Assembly (NCBI GenBank): GCA_939800445.1
Contig: CALNGU010000011.1
Span: forward strand, 1 to 40,665
Direction: 5' to 3'
From: an uncultured Bacteroidaceae bacterium
GTDB lineage: Bacteria > Bacteroidota > Bacteroidia > Bacteroidales > Bacteroidaceae
DNA: 40,665 bases
Of the stretch, positions 26,099-33,962 are shown piece by piece; the first letter of the stretch is position 1; each line of letters starts with the position of its first letter. The position numbers and the translations under genes are program-made. Below the pieces are notes generated by a model, which saw nothing but the letters and a program-made list of their open reading frames with translations, ran no database searches and was not told where the DNA came from.

Positions 26099-26793
26099 TG
26101 TTTTACGTTTATGTCTTGTGTCGTTTGTGCGTGTTTTGTTGCCCTGAGGATTTCCCTCTTGCCGCCCGGCGGTCCGGGCAGCCTCTCGACGGTGAAGCCT
26201 ACCGACTGGAGGTTTCGCCTGACCGACCCTTTTGCGCAGTAGGTGACGAGCATCCCGCCGTCAGACAAGGTGTCGTGGATTGCTGCAAAGAGTTCCGCCG
26301 TCCACACCCCCTCTTGCTTGTCGGGTGCAAATGCGTCGAAATAGACTATGTCGCAGCGCGTTCCGTCCTGCCACCCGGCGGGTCGGGTGAAATCGCATCT
26401 GACTTTGCGAATTGTGAAATAAGGGCTTATCGCCGCGTCTCTCCCCCACTCTGCCTGGTGCATGGCTTGGAAAATGCGCCGTCCCTCGTCGTCCAAACCG
26501 TCGGCATAGCCCAATGCGTCAACCACATCGGCAGGCAACGTGGTGTTGTCAAGGGCGATGTAGGTGGTCGGTCTTGTTGTCTCGCCGGCTCGCAAGGCGG
26601 TCAGCAGGGCATTAAGTCCGGTGCCGAAACCGAATTCCATCACCACAGGCGATTGCGCCGTGCAATGGTCGTAGCCCATTGACAGGAAGATGTGTTGCGA
26701 CTCGGTGCGTGCACCCTTGACGGAGTGGTAGTGTTCGTCCATCCCGGGCAGGTAGATGGTGCTGCTGCCGTCAGCCGTCTTTTCGATAATCAT
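26095..26793 (-). CDS. mnmD: tRNA (mnm5s2U34) methyltransferase, stand-alone MnmD
   Basis: I start at the ATG at 26793, which overlaps the stop of the upstream gene as ATGA, giving 232 residues. The long upstream extension of this frame reads through the neighbouring gene and is not used. MnmD (the first half of E. coli MnmC) puts the last methyl on 5-aminomethyl-2-thiouridine at tRNA position 34, with SAM. The DUF752 features are present: SQHIFLSMGYD (about 35-45), the SAM loop VMEFGFGTGLNALL, IVYFDAFAPDKQEGVWT with the catalytic DAFxP, and the late GPPGGKREILRA. The FAD-oxidase half of MnmC is absent, as in other Bacteroidetes and Gram-positives. Confidence 0.93.
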   Translation of the reverse strand: MIIEKTADGSSTIYLPGMDEHYHSVKGARTESQHIFLSMGYDHCTAQSPVVMEFGFGTGLNALLTALRAGETTRPTTYIALDNTTLPADVVDALGYADGLDDEGRRIFQAMHQAEWGRDAAISPYFTIRKVRCDFTRPAGWQDGTRCDIVYFDAFAPDKQEGVWTAELFAAIHDTLSDGGMLVTYCAKGSVRRNLQSVGFTVERLPGPPGGKREILRATKHAQTTQDINVKQ

Positions 26794-27266
26794 ACCCATT
26801 TGCCGATGATTGCCTCCCCTGCTTTGATTCCGACGTATGCGACTATCAGGTATCTTGCCAGTTTGCCGATAAACATAAATAGGGCTGTGGCGATGACGTT
26901 GCTTCTCATAAGTCCGAGGCAGATAGCAATCGGCTCCCCGGCATAAGGCAGGCAAGTGAATGCGGCCATCATTGCCCCTTTGCCTTGCAGGAAGCGGTGG
27001 AATCTGTCAATCTTATCCTTTTTGACTTTGAAGTATTTATAAATCCACTCCATCTTGCCGAGTGTCCCTATCCAATAGCAAGTCATTCCGCCGGCAGTGT
27101 TGCCCAATGTTGTCCAGAACACCAGCCACACGGGGTCGAGATCGGTTTGCAACAGCGCGACAAGCACGAGCTCGGAACTGAAAGGGAGGATGCTCCCAGC
27201 CAGCAGCGCGGCGAGGAACGTGCCCGCATATCCCCAGTCTTGCAGTATTTGGAGCAGTTGTTCCAT
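26790..27266 (-). CDS. YqaA/DedA-family (VTT domain) membrane protein
   Basis: This 158-residue membrane protein belongs to the YqaA branch of the DedA/SNARE-associated (VTT) superfamily. The stretch GSILPFSSELVLVALL (25-40), then LGNTAGGMTCYWIG (54-67) and AAFTCLPYAGEPIAICLGLMRSNV (about 100-123) carry the family's re-entrant loop pattern. About four membrane segments are predicted by eye. DedA-type proteins are linked to lipid-carrier (undecaprenyl phosphate) or phospholipid flipping and to envelope stability, but this subgroup is poorly known. The ATG is one base after the stop of the upstream membrane-protein gene, and the stop overlaps the mnmD start. Confidence 0.85.
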   Translation of the reverse strand: MEQLLQILQDWGYAGTFLAALLAGSILPFSSELVLVALLQTDLDPVWLVFWTTLGNTAGGMTCYWIGTLGKMEWIYKYFKVKKDKIDRFHRFLQGKGAMMAAFTCLPYAGEPIAICLGLMRSNVIATALFMFIGKLARYLIVAYVGIKAGEAIIGKWV

Positions 27267-27267
27267 G

Positions 27268-28248
27268 TCAGATCACGTAGTTTATGGTGAAAACACCCGC
27301 CATCGCGGCCGTCATCACGATGACATAGACGGTCCCTCCCCTTGTGTCAAGCAACGTGACGGTGTGCGCCATGAGCAAGGCTGTCGGCATTGTCGCCAAG
27401 GACATCAGGTCTGCGGCATCTGAAGGAAGCACTGTCGCTGCGATGATGATGCACGCTGAGAGCCAACACAAGAAGTAGAGCAGGATTCTTGTCTTGATCT
27501 TGTCGTTGTAGCTGGTGTATGTGGCGTGCGTTATCGACGTTGCGGCGAACAGCAGCATCAGTCCCAGATTGAGCGCAGTGCCTGTGCCGAGCGTGCCATA
27601 ATCTATGTTGTCAAACTCGACTATGCTGCTCAGTGCGTCGTTGACCAGTTGCATCCTGTCGGTGCAAAAGGCATAGGTGGCGAGGAAGAAGTAGGGTATC
27701 GCCGCTCCCCAAAGGAGACCGAAAAGGTTGCGCGGGGAGAAGTTGCGCATACTGGGCATTGCCACCACAAACAGCACCGCCAGCAGCAATGCGTGTGGAT
27801 AGAACAATGAAGCCAGACCGAGCGCAATGCCCGATTGCATCATCCTGAGCGCGTTGTTGATGCCTTGGTAGGAGAAGAAGAATGGGAACAGTGCATAGAA
27901 CACCAGCATCCCGCCAATGGTCGCCGCACTGACATTAAAAACGGCGGGCATTGCCGACAAAAACAGCAGCAAGGCCGAGAGTTGGAACAATGTCCTCTGC
28001 CTGATGAGGGCGAAAACGGTGTCCAGTTCGAGCAGCATATAGAGAGCCAGCACGTGCAATGCCAAAGTGCTCCAGCGCGAAACAGTCAACGCAGGCAGCG
28101 ACTTGTCCAGCCATTGCCACAGGATTCCACCCTCGCCGCCGTCTGCCATGTCCTGCCTCAGCATCAGGAATGATGCGGCATAGAGGACAATGCACACGAC
28201 CAACGTGTAGCGGCTATGGGCTATTTTTGCTGGCAGGTTTGCTCTCAT
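27268..28248 (-). CDS. Uncharacterised polytopic membrane protein
   Basis: I start at the ATG at 28248 (MRANLPAKIAHSRYTL, 326 residues); the longer frame starts with TTG inside purD. The protein has about nine or ten hydrophobic segments, beginning at residue 12 (YTLVVCIVLYAASFLMLRQDM). Short charged loops lie between them (for example RMMQSG, MPSMRNFSPRNLFG, NDKIKTRI). I recognise no catalytic motif. Its position between purD and a DedA-family gene in a long operon suggests an envelope role, but that is weak. It looks like one of the Bacteroidetes-only membrane families. Confidence 0.7.
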   Translation of the reverse strand: MRANLPAKIAHSRYTLVVCIVLYAASFLMLRQDMADGGEGGILWQWLDKSLPALTVSRWSTLALHVLALYMLLELDTVFALIRQRTLFQLSALLLFLSAMPAVFNVSAATIGGMLVFYALFPFFFSYQGINNALRMMQSGIALGLASLFYPHALLLAVLFVVAMPSMRNFSPRNLFGLLWGAAIPYFFLATYAFCTDRMQLVNDALSSIVEFDNIDYGTLGTGTALNLGLMLLFAATSITHATYTSYNDKIKTRILLYFLCWLSACIIIAATVLPSDAADLMSLATMPTALLMAHTVTLLDTRGGTVYVIVMTAAMAGVFTINYVI

Positions 28249-28276
28249 CGTCGTTTCGTCTGTCCGCCGCCGCGTG

Positions 28277-29545
28277 TCAGAGGTCAAAACCTATGTCGCG
28301 GCGGAAGTATCTCTTGTCGAATTCTATCTTTGCAGCGTTGGCAAAACTCTTGGCCAATGCCTCGTCTTTGTCTTTGCCATAGGAGCTGACGGCAATCACA
28401 CGCCCTCCGTTGGTGACGAGCTTCCCGTCCTTGATGGCTGTGCCTGCGTGGAAGACGATGCTGTCGTCCACCGTCTCAACTCCCGTGATTTCATATCCTT
28501 TGCCGTAGTGTTCGGGGTATCCGCCTGACACGAGCATCACGCACACTGCTGCCCTCTCATCGAATGCGACTTCACGTGCATCCAAATCGCCGTTGGCAAC
28601 TCCCTCGAAGAGGTCAACAATGTCGCTCTTCAGCCGCAGCATCACTGATTCCGTCTCGGGGTCTCCCATGCGGACGTTGTATTCTATGACCATCGGATCG
28701 CCGCCGACGTTCATCAGTCCGAAGAAGATGAAGCCTTTGTAGTCGATGCCTTCAGCCCTTAGGCCTTCGACGGTCGGTCTCACGATGCGGTCTTCCACCT
28801 TGGCCATCCATTCCTTCGTGGCAAACGGGACTGGGGACACCGAGCCCATGCCTCCGGTGTTGAGGCCTTTGTCGCCCTCCCCTATCCTTTTGTAGTCTTT
28901 CGCTTCGGGCAGCAGCTTGTAGCTCTTGCCGTCGGTGATGGCGAAGACCGAGCATTCGATGCCTTGCAGGAATTCTTCAATGACGACGGTCGCCGAGGCG
29001 TTGCCAAACATACCGCCGAGCATTTCATTGAGTTCCTTTTCCGCTTCAGCGAGCGTCGGGACTATCAGCACGCCTTTGCCTGCGCAAAGTCCGTCGGCTT
29101 TCAATACGTATGGTGCTTTCAACGAGCGCAGGAACGTCAGCCCTTCATCAAGGTTGTCTTTGGTCACGCTCTTGTGCCGTGCGGTCGGTATGTTGTGGCG
29201 CATCATGAACTCCTTGGCGAAGTCTTTGCTGCCTTCCAGCCGCGCTCCTGATTGGGAGGGACCGATGACGGGGATGTTCCTCAACTGCTCGTCATCCGCG
29301 AAAAAGTCCGCTATGCCCTTGACCAGCGGGTCTTCAGGTCCTACGACAACCATGTCTATGCCCTTGGCAATGACGAGTTGCTTTATGCCCTCGAAGTCGT
29401 CAGCCTTTATGTTGACGTTCTCACCTACTGCCGCAGTCCCTGGGTTGCCGGGGGCTACGAAGAGTTTTTCCACTTTGTCGCTTTGCGCTATTTTCCATGC
29501 AAGGGCGTGTTCCCTTCCGCCTGAGCCTAAGAGCAATAGTTTCAT
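28277..29545 (-). CDS. purD: Phosphoribosylamine-glycine ligase
   Basis: PurD (GARS) joins glycine to phosphoribosylamine with ATP, the second step of purine synthesis. The 422-residue length is normal. The N-domain opens with [18 protein letters not shown] and [10 protein letters not shown], the ATP-grasp core contains [25 protein letters not shown] and [16 protein letters not shown], and the Mg/ATP residues lie in FFGLMNV and [14 protein letters not shown]. The C-terminal domain has [15 protein letters not shown]. No other pur gene is near. It is 21 bp downstream of the dipeptidyl peptidase gene and 29 bp upstream of the next start. Confidence 0.96.
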   Translation of the reverse strand: MKLLLLGSGGREHALAWKIAQSDKVEKLFVAPGNPGTAAVGENVNIKADDFEGIKQLVIAKGIDMVVVGPEDPLVKGIADFFADDEQLRNIPVIGPSQSGARLEGSKDFAKEFMMRHNIPTARHKSVTKDNLDEGLTFLRSLKAPYVLKADGLCAGKGVLIVPTLAEAEKELNEMLGGMFGNASATVVIEEFLQGIECSVFAITDGKSYKLLPEAKDYKRIGEGDKGLNTGGMGSVSPVPFATKEWMAKVEDRIVRPTVEGLRAEGIDYKGFIFFGLMNVGGDPMVIEYNVRMGDPETESVMLRLKSDIVDLFEGVANGDLDAREVAFDERAAVCVMLVSGGYPEHYGKGYEITGVETVDDSIVFHAGTAIKDGKLVTNGGRVIAVSSYGKDKDEALAKSFANAAKIEFDKRYFRRDIGFDL

Positions 29546-29566
29546 GTCGTCGTTTCGGTTAAGTGT

Positions 29567-31738
29567 TTAAAGGTTTTGGATGAAGTAATCCGTGATTTTC
29601 TTGTAAAGGTGCACCCTGTCGCGTCCCAACACGTTGTGGTCATGCCCCGGGTAGATGAAAAGGTCGGGGTAAGTCCTCTTGTCCACGCACGACTTGATGA
29701 AGCCGAAGGTGTGTTGAGGCACGCAGGTCTTGTCGTTGTAGTCGTGGATGATGAGCAGTTTCCCCTGCAAATCCTGTGCGAGGTTGTTGAGGTTTGTCTT
29801 GTCGTAGCCGTCGGGATTGTCCTGGGGCGTGTCCATGTATCTCTCACCATACATCACTTCATACAATGCCCAATCGATGACCGGGCCTCCTGCCACGCCC
29901 GCCTTGAAAGTGTCCGGGTGGCGCAGCATCAGGGCTGTCGTCATGTGTCCGCCGAAGCTCCAGCCGTGGACACCTATCCTGTTGGCATCGACGTATGGAA
30001 ATGACTTGAGGAACTCCACACCACGCATCTGGTCACGGCATTCCTCGATGCCCAATTGGCGGAATGTGCAGTTCTCAAACTCCAGACCACGCCCGGAGCT
30101 GCCACGGTTGTCGAGGCTGAAGACTATGTAGCCCTGCTCGGCCATGTAGTAGTACCACCCCGAGGATGCCCAACGCCACACGTCGCTGATGAGTTGCAGG
30201 TGCGGGCCGCCATAGACGTAGATGATGACGGGATAGGTCTTTGTCGGGTCGAAGTCGGAAGGTTTTGTCATCGTGTAGTAGAGGTCCGTCACTCCGTCCG
30301 CCGCCTTGATTGTGCCTACTTCTACTGTCGGTGTCGTAAGCCCTTGGTATGGGTCTTTGGAAGTCAGCAAGTTGACTTCCTTACCTTTGCCGTCCGTGCG
30401 GATAATGTTTATGACTCGCGGCACGTCATGTGCGGTGTAGTTGTCGATGGCATACTTGCCCGACGCGCTCAGCATCACACGGTGTGTCCCGTTGGTCTTG
30501 GTGACGCGGGTCATTTTGCCGTTCTTCAGGTTCAGCTTGTAGAGGTCTGTTTGTAGCGGGCTCTCTTTGCTGGCGGTGAAAAACAGGCACTTGCCGTCTT
30601 CGTCAAAGCCTTCGAGGCTTCTCACCTCCCATTGTCCTGACGTGAGTTGCCTGATGAGCTTGCCGTCTGTGCCGTATAAATATAGGTGGTTGAAGCCGTC
30701 CCGTTGGCTCTGGTATATGAACTTGCCGTCATCGCCTTTGATGAATGTGAGCGGATGTTGCGGCTCTACGTATTTCGGGTGGCGTTCTTCAAACAGGATG
30801 CCCTCCATCTCGCCGCTCGTTGCGTCGTACCTGATGAGCTGGAGGTGGTTTTGGTCACGGTTCAGCTCCTGGACATACAGCTTTTTGCTGTCGGGGCTCC
30901 ACGTGACATTAGTGAAGTAGCGGTCGGTCGGGTCTGCCGTCTTGAGGTAGATGGTCTTGCCCGTCTTGCCGTCATATACGCCTATTTGCACCTTGTGGCT
31001 CGTCATTCCGGCCATCGGGTAGCGGATTGGGGTCTCCTTGGCTATCCTGTTGTCGATGTCAACGAGCGGATATTCAGTCACCATGCTCTCATCCATGCGG
31101 TAGAACGCCAGACGCTCGCCATCGGGGCTCCAGAATGTCCCCTTGTTGATGCCGAATTCATTGCGGTGCACCGCCGTGCCGTAGACAATCCCCTCGCCTT
31201 CCGCTTTGATGCCGCCCGGGATGAAGTCGGTCTCTTTTCCGCCCGAGTAGTCAACTGCCATCAGGCCGCCTGCCAATGGATATGCGAACCTCTGCCTGCC
31301 ATCGGCGTAGTCTATGCCGTCCATCACGGGGTCGAATACGGCTGTTCCCTTGATTTTTTTCTCTTTCAGGTCGTAGGTGCAGATTTTGCCGGGGGTCATC
31401 AGCTCGACTTCCTCCAAGTTTCCGTTGGGGAAACGTGAGTAGTAGAAGGCCGCCATCTTTGACCCGTCCACCTCTTGCAGCGCACGGTTGACCTCGTCCC
31501 TCGTTGCGAGGACAGTTTTTTCGCCGTTTGCCGGGTTGATGGCAAAGAGCGTGTCGGTGTCGGGCATTATGCACACGTCGCCGCACCATTGCAGCCCGTA
31601 GATGTTTTCGGGTATGTGGTTGATGTAGGTCTCACCGCCAGGGATGAGGTCTTCGAGTGTCAGCTTGTTGTTGTCTTGTGCCATCATGCCAGTCAAAGTG
31701 AGTGCCATAGCCATGCACCCTGCCGTCAGTCGCTTCAT
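29567..31738 (-). CDS. S9-family dipeptidyl peptidase IV
   Basis: This 723-residue exported serine peptidase has a signal peptide (MKRLTAGCMAMALTLTGMMAQ). The N-terminal eight-bladed beta-propeller (DPPIV N domain, about 60-480) includes FWSPDGERLAFYRMDES and VTWSPDSKKLYVQELNRDQNH; the alpha/beta-hydrolase domain follows. The catalytic Ser594 lies in GWSFGG, Asp669 in YNDKTC and His701 in GHDHNV. The Tyr of PVIIYVYGGPH (about 500) forms the oxyanion hole. Such enzymes cut Xaa-Pro or Xaa-Ala dipeptides from peptide N-termini in the periplasm; the double Glu motif that binds the substrate N-terminus is not obvious to me. It is 24 bp downstream of the rlmL-like gene. Confidence 0.93.
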   Translation of the reverse strand: MKRLTAGCMAMALTLTGMMAQDNNKLTLEDLIPGGETYINHIPENIYGLQWCGDVCIMPDTDTLFAINPANGEKTVLATRDEVNRALQEVDGSKMAAFYYSRFPNGNLEEVELMTPGKICTYDLKEKKIKGTAVFDPVMDGIDYADGRQRFAYPLAGGLMAVDYSGGKETDFIPGGIKAEGEGIVYGTAVHRNEFGINKGTFWSPDGERLAFYRMDESMVTEYPLVDIDNRIAKETPIRYPMAGMTSHKVQIGVYDGKTGKTIYLKTADPTDRYFTNVTWSPDSKKLYVQELNRDQNHLQLIRYDATSGEMEGILFEERHPKYVEPQHPLTFIKGDDGKFIYQSQRDGFNHLYLYGTDGKLIRQLTSGQWEVRSLEGFDEDGKCLFFTASKESPLQTDLYKLNLKNGKMTRVTKTNGTHRVMLSASGKYAIDNYTAHDVPRVINIIRTDGKGKEVNLLTSKDPYQGLTTPTVEVGTIKAADGVTDLYYTMTKPSDFDPTKTYPVIIYVYGGPHLQLISDVWRWASSGWYYYMAEQGYIVFSLDNRGSSGRGLEFENCTFRQLGIEECRDQMRGVEFLKSFPYVDANRIGVHGWSFGGHMTTALMLRHPDTFKAGVAGGPVIDWALYEVMYGERYMDTPQDNPDGYDKTNLNNLAQDLQGKLLIIHDYNDKTCVPQHTFGFIKSCVDKRTYPDLFIYPGHDHNVLGRDRVHLYKKITDYFIQNL

Positions 31739-31762
31739 TTCCTATGGTTTTGTTGTTGTGGT

Positions 31763-33511
31763 TCAATCATTGTCTTGCCAGTCACGGTCTTTTCTGCGGT
31801 CGTACCTGCCGTTGTCCTTGCGGTCTCCGCCTCTGCCGAATCCACGCTCGCGGTCATTGCCGCGTCCTCTCCGCTCGTCGCGCCTGTCGCGGTTGCCGAA
31901 ACCCCGCCTGTCATCGTCCCTGTCTCCACGGAAGTCCCTGCGTGGTCTGTCATCCCTGCGCTCGTCGCGTCTGCCACGGTCTCCGAACCCCCGCCTGTCA
32001 TCGTCCCTGTCTCCACGGAAGTCCCTGCGCGGTCTGTCATCCCTGCACTCATCGCGCCTGCCACGGTCTCCGAAACCTCGCCTGTCATCGTCCCTGTCCC
32101 CACGGAAGTCCCTGCGCGGTCTGTCGTCTCTGCGCTCGTCGCGCCTGCCACGGTCTCCGAAACCTCGCCTGTCATCGTCCCTGTCTCCACGGAAGTCCTT
32201 GCGCGGTCTGTCATCCCTGCGCTCGTCGCGCCTGTCGCGGTTGCCGAATCCGCGTCGTTCCTCCTTGTCGTCATTGCGCCAGGATGGACGCTCACGGTCG
32301 CGGCGGTCATCGTCACGCCCTCCTTGGGCGGCAATTCCGGCCTTGTAGTCGTTGTATTTTCCGCTGAATGTCTCGTACTTTTTGAACTTGCATTCCAATG
32401 CTCCGTTGTACAGGTCTATTGTTTCCGAGCTTTTCAGTCCCACGGTGTCGAAGGCTTCTTCCGAGCTTGAGATTATCCACGCCGTGTTGCCCGTGAATTT
32501 ATGTTTGAGCCTCTCGCCGATGCAGGCATAGAGGTCGCCGAGGTCTTTGAACGTCAGCCGCTCGCCGTAGGGAGGGTTTGTCACCATGATTGCTTTCCCG
32601 CCCTGCCAGTCAAAGTCCTTGATGTCCTGTATGTTCGTTATTATGTCCTTGGACACGCCTGCCGCCTTGATGTTGCTCCTGGTGGTGGCGATGGCAACGG
32701 GGTCTATGTCGTAGGCATATATCTTATGCTCGAAGTCCCTTTCCTGGGAGTCGTCGTTGAATATCTCCTCGAAAAGGCCTGCATCAAAGTCCGCCCACCT
32801 CTCAAAGGCGTAGTGCTGGCGGAAGACACCCGGGGCGATGTTCCTCGCGATGAGCGCGGCTTCGATGGGAATCGTGCCCGACCCGCACATGGGGTCAACG
32901 AAGTCGCAGTCGCCGTCCCAGCCCGTCATCATGATCATCCCCGCTGCCAGCACTTCGTTTATCGGTGCTTTGACTGAGCCTTGGCGGTATCCTCTCTTGT
33001 GCAGCGACTCGCCCGAGCTGTCGAGGGACAGGGTGCATTCGTCGTCGGATATGTGGATGTTGAGGTAGATGTCTGGATTGCTCAGCTTGACCGACGGGCG
33101 TTTGCCGTACTTGCGTGTGAAGTAGTCGGCGATGGCATCCTTGACGCGGTAGGTGACAAACATCGAGTGGCGGAACATCTCGCTGTATACCGTCGCGTCC
33201 ACGGCGAATGACTTGTCGAGGCTCAGGTATTTTTCCCAGTCGAGTTCCGACACTTTGTCATATACCTCGTCGGCATTGACCGCCTTGAATTGCATGATGG
33301 GCTTGAGCACCCTCACCGCCGTGCGCAGGCAGAAGTTGGCTTTGTACATCATGCGTTTGTCCCCGGTGAAAGCTACAACGCGCTTCCCGGGCCTTATGTT
33401 GCTTGCTCCGATTGTTTCCAACTCATGTGCGAGGACTCCCTCCAACCCTTTGAAGGTTTTGGCAATCAACTCCATCTGTTCTTCGTTGCCCATATTGTCT
33501 GTCTGATTCAT
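31763..33511 (-). CDS. RlmL-type 23S rRNA (guanine-N2) methyltransferase with Arg/Asp-rich repeat tail
   Basis: The first 400 residues of this 582-residue protein match the THUMP-RlmL family that methylates a guanine N2 of 23S rRNA (E. coli m2G2445). The THUMP region (about 60-165) ends in ISDDECTLSLDSSGESLHKRGYR. The SAM site is DPMCGSGTIPIEAALIARN (about 210-228) and the catalytic NPPYGERL lies at 312-319. The E. coli RlmK half is absent. From about residue 395 the chain is a disordered, highly charged tail rich in Arg, Asp and Gly, with four 29-residue repeats (419-534) and a part fifth. This tail probably binds RNA. The gene heads the long minus operon. Later ATGs at 33493 and 33475 are possible starts. 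Confidence 0.9.
   Translation of the reverse strand: MNQTDNMGNEEQMELIAKTFKGLEGVLAHELETIGASNIRPGKRVVAFTGDKRMMYKANFCLRTAVRVLKPIMQFKAVNADEVYDKVSELDWEKYLSLDKSFAVDATVYSEMFRHSMFVTYRVKDAIADYFTRKYGKRPSVKLSNPDIYLNIHISDDECTLSLDSSGESLHKRGYRQGSVKAPINEVLAAGMIMMTGWDGDCDFVDPMCGSGTIPIEAALIARNIAPGVFRQHYAFERWADFDAGLFEEIFNDDSQERDFEHKIYAYDIDPVAIATTRSNIKAAGVSKDIITNIQDIKDFDWQGGKAIMVTNPPYGERLTFKDLGDLYACIGERLKHKFTGNTAWIISSSEEAFDTVGLKSSETIDLYNGALECKFKKYETFSGKYNDYKAGIAAQGGRDDDRRDRERPSWRNDDKEERRGFGNRDRRDERRDDRPRKDFRGDRDDDRRGFGDRGRRDERRDDRPRRDFRGDRDDDRRGFGDRGRRDECRDDRPRRDFRGDRDDDRRGFGDRGRRDERRDDRPRRDFRGDRDDDRRGFGNRDRRDERRGRGNDRERGFGRGGDRKDNGRYDRRKDRDWQDND
31910..32257 (-). repeat. 87-bp tandem repeat, four copies, in the rlmL-like gene
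   Basis: Four in-frame 87-bp units encode 29-residue repeats that begin RRGFG and end RGDRDDD, with the middle containing ERRDDRPR. The units differ at few positions (for example GNRDRR versus GDRGRR, and one DECRDD). The near identity suggests recent duplication. The phase can be checked from TGTCATCGTCCC at 31909 and again at 31996 on the plus strand. The repeat also leaves long open frames on the plus strand that are not genes. Confidence 0.92.
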
Positions 33512-33530
33512 TAAAATGCGTTATGTCGTG

Positions 33531-33538
33531 CAAAGATA
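33531..33538 (-). promoter_or_regulatory. Likely -7 box of the rlmL-znuC operon
   Basis: Minus-strand TATCTTTG is the textbook -7 sequence and lies 20 bp before the start at 33511. The -33 element is not evident. Confidence 0.6.
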
Positions 33539-33687
33539 AGTAATTGGCATCAGATAATCGTGCCTGCGTCTTGCATATTAATCGTTGTCAACTGCTTGCC
33601 CGCCTGCCATTTGCCCCGCGCCGTACGGATTCCGGGATTGGCGGCGCGGTGTGCGCGGCAGCCCAGGAAGTTGGCAGGGTGGGGTGG

Positions 33688-33784
33688 AAACTCTGTTTTT
33701 AACCTAAATCTATGTATTTGCAGGTTGAAATTATATAGATTGAGGCTGCAATTATATGTTTTTAGCCTGCAAATAGACTTTGCT
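33688..33784. repeat. AT-rich 21-bp-period array, family B copy 2
   Basis: Four units begin 21 bp apart at 33701, 33722, 33743 and 33764 with AACCT, AGGTT, AGGCT and AGCCT. The box TTTTTAGCCTGCAAA at 33760-33774 is the exact complement of TTTGCAGGCTAAAAA as seen, in part, in copy 1, so the box appears in both orientations. The element opens with AAACTCTGTTTTT (33688) and closes with AGACTTTG (33775-33782), 95 bp overall as in copy 1. The GC-rich flanks also resemble those of copy 1 (GGCGCGGT on the left, CGTGCCGCC against GTGTCGCCG on the right). It lies between the rlmL promoter and the lpdA terminator. Confidence 0.85.
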
Positions 33785-33875
33785 CGGCGTGCCGCCATGT
33801 TTTCCCGCCTGGACGCGGCGGACGGGGTGGGGCGGTGGCGTTGCGGCAACGGGATGGCCGCCGCCCTTCAAACGG

Positions 33876-33920
33876 CAATCGCGGAGGATGCGCCAGTGGC
33901 CTGTGCGTCCTCCGCGATTG
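33876..33920. terminator. Hairpin terminator downstream of lpdA
   Basis: CAATCGCGGAGGA (33876-33888) and TCCTCCGCGATTG (33908-33920) form a perfect 13-bp stem. It lies 42 bp after the lpdA stop. The T run on the minus strand is short (CCGTTTG), while TCATTTGCCTTTG follows on the plus side. Confidence 0.7.
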
Positions 33921-33962
33921 TCATTTGCCTTTGCGCCGCTTGCCGGCGATGCGGGGCGGTGG

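Noticed and set aside
26794-26955. Upstream extension of mnmD
   Set aside because: It reads through the coding region of the DedA-family gene in another frame; the ATGA overlap at 26790-26793 gives a better start.
28249-28287. Upstream extension of the polytopic membrane protein into purD
   Set aside because: The extended start is TTG and adds a charged, non-family N-terminus; the ATG at 28248 gives a sensible start before the first membrane segment.
31644-32470. Long plus-strand open frames rich in Pro, Ser and Val repeats
   Set aside because: They are the antisense of the 87-bp repeats in the rlmL-like gene, whose minus-strand frame has clear catalytic motifs.
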